The notes under the pieces were generated by a model. The model worked only from the letters and a program-made list of their open reading frames with translations, searched no databases and was not told where the DNA came from. Below, piece by piece: positions 58,155 to 64,000 of a stretch of 64,000 nt of DNA. The position numbers were made by a program, and so were the translations under genes. Origin of the DNA: Takakia lepidozioides (lineage: Eukaryota; Streptophyta; Takakiopsida; Takakiales; Takakiaceae). Position 1 is the stretch's first letter. Every line of letters starts with the position of its first letter. The DNA lies in assembly GCA_030704615.1 (NCBI GenBank), contig CM060733.1:37634001-37698000 (forward strand), read 5' to 3'.

Positions 58155-58520
58155 TGACATTGGACATTTGGGCCAACTGCAAAGGCTACCCTAGAGGTTG
58201 CATTTGGGCCTCGACATAGCAGATGCACTTTGATACATAGGGGATTGCACTTGGACTTAATTAGATGATACTTGACACTTGGGCCAACGGCACGGGCTAC
58301 CCTATGGCCTAGAGGTTGCACTTGGGCCTCGACATAGGAGACGCACTTGGATAGAGAGGAAATTGCACTAGATACATAGGAGATTGGACTTGGGCTTAGA
58401 TGACAGTGGACAATTGGGGCTCTACATGGGAGATGCACTTGGATACATGAATAGAAGATTGCACTTAGATTAGATGACACTTGACACTTGGGCCAACGGC
58501 ACAGGCTACCCTAGTACCTT
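58155..58520 (+). repeat. 107-bp satellite array, second block
   Basis: About three units of the same satellite as 56,790-57,520, with GGGCCTCGACATAG at about 58,206 and 58,327 and GGGCCAAC(G/T)G at about 58,171, 58,281 and 58,490. The array stops near 58,520. Confidence 0.75.
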
Positions 58521-58524
58521 TTGA

Positions 58525-59165
58525 ACTAACAGTTACCTTCAGGGGCAGTGTATATCCACACCTGATGTTTCGATTATATAACATAGAGTAAAGGTAATTA
58601 TCTATTACTTATCCTCCAGTTATATTGATGGGTAAGCAAAAACACCTTGTCCACTAATAGTTAAATGATTATTCTTTGATATACCCACTTGATACATGAT
58701 ATATCTCCACAACGCTTGTCAATTATCCTTCTTGTATTTTTTTTATTTTTTTATTTTTTTTGTGTACCTTCCATAAATCATCACGGGTATCCCTGACTCT
58801 GAATTTTCTTTTTGTCCCAGTGATGTGTTGATCTTTCCGGGGATGTGTTTTCGGCGTGAAACAGTAGGTCTCTACAAGGCCGAAGAAACTCAGATATATC
58901 CTGCCCACACGCTGTTGGTGAAAGAAAAAGTGGTGCGTAGCATCGTGCGCGTGGTTTTTTGGCTCAAGGGTGAAGATGAACTGTGGGCATTATTGGGAGA
59001 ATGAGTGTACCTGCTGCACAAGCACCGCTTCATCACCTCCCACTGTGTGTCTGGGTGGGACTCGCAGCTTAGTGCTCCTCCGGACAGGTAGCCGTGTCAT
59101 TCTCTTCTTATGCCTGTATTTACAAGATCTATGCTAGAAAGGGAAGCAGAAGAGACAATGTGACT
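58525..59165. other. Spacer before gag-like remnant
   Basis: T-rich runs at 58,735-58,765. No coding or LTR pair recognised. Confidence 0.4.
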
Positions 59166-59170
59166 GAGTG

Positions 59171-59998
59171 AGTTGGAAAAATGCGCAGCGGAGGAGAGGG
59201 AAGAGACAGCAACTAATGAAAAGAATAATATGGAAAGGGGAGAGTCGTTCGGAGATCACAAAGATCCGGCGACTGTGCCTCAGCCCACATTTGATTTGGA
59301 CGAGCTGTGTGAAGCCATGGGGGTGATTTCAAATTGCCCCCCCCTCTTTTGAAGATGTTGCTGAAACAATCTGAAGTTCCGGACACTACTCCACGAAAAT
59401 TTGATCATGGAGAGCGAATGCATAAGCAGCAATACCCTGAGTACAACTTATGGGAGGATTTTGAGTCCTTCTTGGAATTTTTTGAAATCACCACTGAAAT
59501 TAATAGAGTTCCCCCACGATTCCAAGTCAAGTCCTTTCGGATTTGTCTCAAGGGAGAGGCCAGACAACTGTTTGAGTCCAACATTAAGGACAAAAATGAT
59601 CTTACGTGGGTCGAAGCCAGAGAGTTGGCTCGCAAGCTCTTTCGTGAAGAAAAGCCCATAGCTTACACCACACCAGACTTAAAATTTCATTATGGCGACA
59701 GTGTGTGGAAATACTACACTGATTTACGAACTGCAATTTGTAAGTCGGTTTTGATTGCATCAGAGAGACCTGCTATTTTGAAACATTGTTTTGTAAAGGG
59801 CTTGCCCCCCCCCCTGCTGAGAAAGTGTTTCTACAAAAACAGACTTACACCACTGAAGTTGAGATGGTGGAATTGATTGAAGAAAGGTTACGTCTCAAAG
59901 CTGCTAAGGCCGGCCTGTCTAAAGTTGCCAACACGAAACACACTCATCTAGCTAGTGAGAGTCACTGTATAGAGCCTACTGATGGAACACTATTTTAA
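59171..59998 (+). pseudogene. Retrotransposon gag-like fragment
   Basis: Acidic N-terminal text (59,171-59,335) leads over a C run into the next frame, which carries a gag core: an aromatic ..YNLWEDFESFLEFFEI.. segment, VKSFRICLKGEARQLFE, LARKLFREEKP and WKYYTDLRTAICK, comparable with the helical retrotransposon gag domain (W..F...F, 'lkg.A..w'). A second C run at 59,806 shifts the frame again; coding text goes on to 59,998 (TEVEMVELIEERLRLKAA). Zinc knuckle, protease and polymerase were not found. It is an inactive remnant. Confidence 0.55.
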
Positions 59999-60530
59999 CT
60001 AATTCTGGACTTTTGTTTGGTCCAGAAATAATATGAGAAATATGAATAAACAAAATTTATTATTACAATAAAACGATATATATGATTATTTTGGTTATTT
60101 TATACACAATATAATCCTCCAAACATTTTTTGGAGACAATATAGGTATGTATTGTGGTTTTAGAAGAACATCCACTGCCAAGTTGACGTTCACGAAAAAA
60201 ATGAGAGGATGCAATAAATTACACCATGATGTGAGGTCAAATATGTAAAACTTTTTGCAAAAAATGGTTGTCATATCAGATGATATACAAAACCAAACAT
60301 AGAACAATCATGGCATGTGATGAAGAGGATGATATGAAAGAATGTGTCCGCATACATTGATGATAAACATTCATATTTTATTAGAGATTGCAACTTTGGC
60401 GTTGCAGTCAGACATAATGTAACGTCAACTGTACATCCGTTGGACTTAATGTTATCCAGCGGCTCGAAGCCATACAACGGCTTACACTAACCCATTAATA
60501 TTACAGAGCCTCCTCCCAAACGGCTCGCAG
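59999..60530. other. Spacer without recognisable gene
   Basis: AT-rich. It probably contains the 3' UTR of the HAD-like gene. No repeat or RNA feature noticed. Confidence 0.4.
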
Positions 60531-62842
60531 TCAAGGCATGTGTTCGAAGACGCCTCCGGTTACCACAACCACTTGCAACGGTCTCCGCACCAGATGAAAC
60601 GGAAATACTTTCGGAGAACTCGAACTAGTAGTAACATTATCATCCGAAATGTTACTTGGAACTCTACTTGTTGAATCTCTTGATGCCCTTGAAGCCTGTC
60701 GGGAAGCCCGCCATTCTTGCCAATCACGAAGCTCTTCTTCTTCTTTTCGAATTCGCTCCTTGAATGTGACTGGGCAAAACAATTTTTCATATGACAAATG
60801 TCAGCTGAAATGTGGAACATTTGTAGAAAAAATGATAAAGTAAAAGTGCAAGTGGAAGACACTTTCAAGATCAAATTCTCCATAAACAACAAACAGTGGG
60901 ATAAGTACATACCAAGGTAATCAGGTTCCTTTTGTTGTGGGATCCAAACACGAGGATCAACATATCTTCCATACCAAGCCCAATAGGCATGGTCATGACC
61001 AATAGGCTTACGAGAACACTTGGCACGGTTCTCGCTGATGTAATCTACGACTGTTGAAGCTGCAGCCATTTTCAATATATATGGCCACACAGCTTTTGTC
61101 ATATCATCCTGGTCATCCAATCCCTTTGGTGATGGCTTGTATGAAATATGGAAGAATCCAGTATTTGGTGGGTTTCGGAGGCCTTTTGATGGCTCATCAT
61201 CAACAAGGAGTATTTGTCCCTGCGTTGCAAAGGGTGTACTAGGGTTCTTGGCAAGAACAGTGCGAATATCCTTAACGAGATATTTCATTCCAAACATGAT
61301 GTAACCGGTAGTGTCTTTGCAATCCTCAGCTGACCAGATGAAGCAAAACTTCTTCGAAATTTTTGTAGGAACTAAGCACTCGAGCATCCTACAAAGAACA
61401 TGTCTTTCAGCACATGACCAGATCGCCACGTGAAAATACATGAACGCAAGGTTGAGAAACTCCAAGACTCCGGGCCGGGGAACCACAAAAGGTCTTTTGG
61501 GAACATGAACTGTAACTTTCCTGAAATGAAATCTCTCCTTAAACAATTCACCGCCGGTTGGAGGTGGCCGGTAGTAAAGGAGACCGTTGACACTCAATAT
61601 TAACAGCATCCGTTTCCTCTTCCCCGATGTGGCAAATGAAGGTTGATGGACGATACCATCCTGCGCAATTTAAGTGTTCCCGCCGTCAGAAACAACACGA
61701 TGTAGTGTTTCTTCGTTCAAGAGTGACCTCTACGTTTTCGGAGACATAAGTGTCCCGACAATGGACTACTATAAAGGACCAAAAATAGACCATATATCGA
61801 AGAGTTCGAGATCACGAAAAGATGAACGTCGGCTGTCAAGTGGAGGTTAGTGGACGCACCTTGTCGGGAGGCGCATTCAAGAAATTATGCGGCTCCATAC
61901 TCGCTTGTATAGAAATTACAGAGTTAGTTTGGGACAGAAAAACAAACTGCAAACGAAAGTGGAGAAATTGTTTTGAAATGTACCATTGAAGTCTTATTGG
62001 GATGTCTTGCAGAAGAACAGTGGATTCCCGCGGGCTTGGATTGACAAGGCGCCACAACATCCGAGGGAGTCTTCAAGTGTTTGGAGTCCGTTCTTTTTTT
62101 CTTGTCAGCCTTTTGTCCTTTGGAATGATTCCCTGCAGAGGAAGGAAATGGCTCGGGGGTTTTTTTTCGCCTCTTTGGTGCAGAACATTGTGCGAGCAGT
62201 TCAGGGTCACGCTGTGTCGATGTTGGAGATGTTTTGCCATTGAACGACGGGATAAGTGGAGGGGCAACAATAGGCAAGCACAAAAAATTGTCCCTTGAGC
62301 ACTCGACATCCTGGATGGAATGAAAACGCAACGAAGGAATAAGTTACCTCGGAACTGCATTCCAATGTAGACGTCGTTTGACAGGAAGGTCATAATCTGC
62401 AAATTTTCTTACCTGGAGCGACAGATGAATATCAGACCCCAAACTAAGTGAAATTAGGAGAATGACCAAGGAGCAAGAAATGAGTTTAAATCACCTGATT
62501 CCTGCGGATTTGGGCTGTCCAACCCTCGTGCTGGGGAGATATGCGAGGAAAAGACGAAACCAGGTGCAGCGGAGCCGTAGCCGAGTCCCCAACGGTTGCC
62601 CTGCGGGTTGGATAGACCAGACCCTGCGTACTGAACAGGGAGGGTGAGGAATGTTGGGAAAGGTCGATAAAGTCTCCGAGATATTTATGTTCTTCACCTG
62701 CACCTTGGACTTTACCCCCAGGAGGACCCGAGAGGAGAAGAGTGTCGCCCGCTTCCCGGGAGGACAAGGGTCTGACAGAGGATCCATCCTCAATTTGAGC
62801 ACCATCGTGAACCCTCGGAAAGCCTTCAATACTCCGACTCAC
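60531..62842 (-). CDS. FCP1/NLI-like HAD-fold protein lacking the catalytic aspartate
   Basis: Minus-strand exons that join in phase: from at least 62,842 to 62,495; 62,310-61,984; 61,946-61,860; 61,660-60,913; 60,769-60,531. The first two encode a Ser/Pro/Lys-rich, probably nuclear, disordered region (PKRRKK and DKKKR signals). The big exon has the phosphatase-like fold of the FCP1/SCP (NIF) family: motif I as LLILSVNGLLYY, FVVPRPGVLEFLNLAF, VAIWSCAERHVLC and the acidic motif GQILLVDDEPSKGLRNPP. The nucleophilic Asp of motif I is Ser here, while the late Asp pair is kept, so phosphatase activity is unlikely. The tail is charged (RIRKEEEELRDWQEW). The true start is unresolved, and a possible extra exon lies at about 62,411-62,347. 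Confidence 0.75.
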
Positions 62843-63174
62843 AGCTGATCCGGAGGGTTCCTTTAGGGGACTTGAGGAACCGATGACGTTGTCAACATCT
62901 CCTTAAACCTGCCAAAGAGACATAATCATAAATCCGAGAATGCAAGAATGCGAACTTCCACTGAACAGTGGAGGTCACTAGATATAGTCATGTCCCCGTA
63001 TGAAGGCCTGTATCAGAGTCTTGGGATTGCCCGGAATGTGCGTCAAGAATTCAACTGAAAATGAGTCAAAATGAGAGTACCATATCTTTCACGTGTGTGA
63101 TTACAAGGAAATGAAAAAGAGAAACTATGAAGATATTCAATAGCTCGAGTGAGATGGAATTGATCAAAAATAAT

Positions 63175-63921
63175 TTATTTTGAAGCATCATATCTAAGAC
63201 ATTTAAAACCGTTGTCCTCAATAAAATCCCAGAGTGGGCTAAACTTGGGATCGTTTGAAACATTGGGAAAAAAACTCAACCCTATCCTTTTTTTCCTAAG
63301 ATAGCTTGAAACAGTGGGATGTTTCCTCATTCCAAGCAAATAGGTCTGAAGAACCTTGAGAAGATAGCAACCATCAGTCTCAACGGTCTGGAACAGTTTG
63401 AGAACAAGACATGAGTCGGGCGGGTTCAATACACACTTCATGGCGGTGTCGTCAATGAGCAGACTGTTACTCTTGGTGTATTGCCCACCAAATCCCTTCC
63501 AGACCTTGACCGGTGGCTTAAAAAACAAACGAGGAGGGTCCAATCGTGATTTGAATTGAGGGTGAACCGAAGCAGGGCATGAAATACAATCCTCTTGAGA
63601 CATAACGAAGGCCGGTTGAGGTAGACCACAAAGCAAAAAATCCAGGATGGGCTGCAAGTTCTTGTACATCATAGAGCTCCAAATCCCTAACCGGTAGTAT
63701 TTGTGCAACTCTGTCCACACTTCGCGATATTTCTCCCGTCTAAAGACAAGTCGGAATCCGACAAGAGCTGGAATTCTGTAGTCCGATTTTGAAAACCGGG
63801 GGATATTGTAGCTCTTCTGGTGCTTCAAGATTTTGCACAAGACTCCATTCGCGTCAAAAATAATCAAACGCAACCCTTGCGCAGGAGGAGAAACAGGTGC
63901 TCCAATCTGCCAGAGAGTCAT
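63175..63921 (-). CDS. FCP1/NLI-like HAD-fold protein, catalytic aspartate kept (5' part may be missing)
   Basis: The frame ends at TAA (63,175) just before an AATAAA-like signal. It contains LIIFDANGVLC (motif I; Asp near residue 23 of this frame), ALVGFRLVFRREKYREVW, LGIWSSMMYKNLQPILDFLL and the late motif NSLLIDDTAMKCVLNPPDSC. This is the same family as the neighbour at 60.5-62.8 kb, on the same strand, so the two form a tandem pair. The ATG at 63,921 could be the start, but a good acceptor (CTCTCTGGCAG) just after it, with an exon beginning at 63,906, suggests that further 5' exons lie at or beyond the window edge. Expected role: protein (CTD-type) phosphatase or phosphatase-like regulator. 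Confidence 0.75.
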   Translation of the reverse strand: MTLWQIGAPVSPPAQGLRLIIFDANGVLCKILKHQKSYNIPRFSKSDYRIPALVGFRLVFRREKYREVWTELHKYYRLGIWSSMMYKNLQPILDFLLCGLPQPAFVMSQEDCISCPASVHPQFKSRLDPPRLFFKPPVKVWKGFGGQYTKSNSLLIDDTAMKCVLNPPDSCLVLKLFQTVETDGCYLLKVLQTYLLGMRKHPTVSSYLRKKRIGLSFFPNVSNDPKFSPLWDFIEDNGFKCLRYDASK

Positions 63922-64000
63922 TCATACTTAGGATGATAAAAGGGAACAGTACAATGCATTGGAAAAACCGACACCAGGCAAGTGAACATAGTAGGATTTT

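Noticed and set aside
1-64000. Bacterial-type features (operons, CRISPR, ribosome binding sites, rRNA)
   Set aside because: Gene structure is eukaryotic throughout, with GT..AG introns; no spaced-repeat array or rRNA sequence was seen.

Overview
The window is nuclear DNA of a land plant. It carries intron-containing genes with GT..AG borders, a PPR-DYW organelle RNA-editing type gene, a chloride channel of the plant CLC-e/f kind, and a plastid-type histidine phosphatase, set in repeat-rich DNA dominated by CACTA (En/Spm) transposons. The style of the PPR gene (uniform repeats, complete DYW end) and the large transposon-filled spacers suggest a seed-free vascular plant such as a fern or lycophyte. 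That placement is inference only.

Layout. 1-5.1 kb: mostly non-coding, one small ORF, tRNA-like SINE pieces. 5.2-14.1 kb: CACTA remnants. A probable element at 5,698-12,028 is filled with broken copies of the PPR gene plus the 3' end of a glycosyltransferase gene; pieces of Tnp2 transposase lie on either side. 16.4-18.0 kb: tRNA-derived SINEs. 18.2-22.0 kb: intact PPR-DYW gene (minus) with an unusual N-terminus carrying a PDF motif as in organellar ssDNA-binding (OSB) proteins. 22.9-28.0 kb: intact seven-exon CLC gene (plus), divergent from the PPR gene. 30.0-34.0 kb: intact seven-exon histidine phosphatase gene (plus). 36.2-37.5 kb: decayed Ty3/gypsy integrase. 37.8-45.1 kb: a second CACTA element (minus) with a TnpA-like gene broken by a stop. 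46.7 kb: an isolated LIKE-COV exon. 47.4-53.6 kb: two truncated Tnp2 genes in inverted orientation around a partly duplicated ribosomal protein eS1 (RPS3A) pseudogene and a PPR scrap. 53.7-54.5 kb: small two-exon gene related to the TnpA-like N-terminus. 55.2-58.5 kb: minisatellite, 107-bp satellite and a 300-bp repeat. 59.2-60.0 kb: gag-like retroelement remnant. 60.5-63.9 kb: two neighbouring minus-strand FCP1/NLI-type HAD genes, one without the catalytic aspartate.

The PPR, CLC and phosphatase products all look organellar (editing, thylakoid/plastid ion balance, plastid sugar-phosphate cleanup), but the genes are independent units rather than an operon. The most interesting layer is gene capture: the CACTA elements have taken up fragments of PPR/OSB-type, glycosyltransferase and probably eS1 and LIKE-COV genes. 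Some fragments keep intron-type sequence, so genomic DNA rather than mRNA was copied. All exon models were built by hand from reading frame and splice borders and have not been compared with any database.
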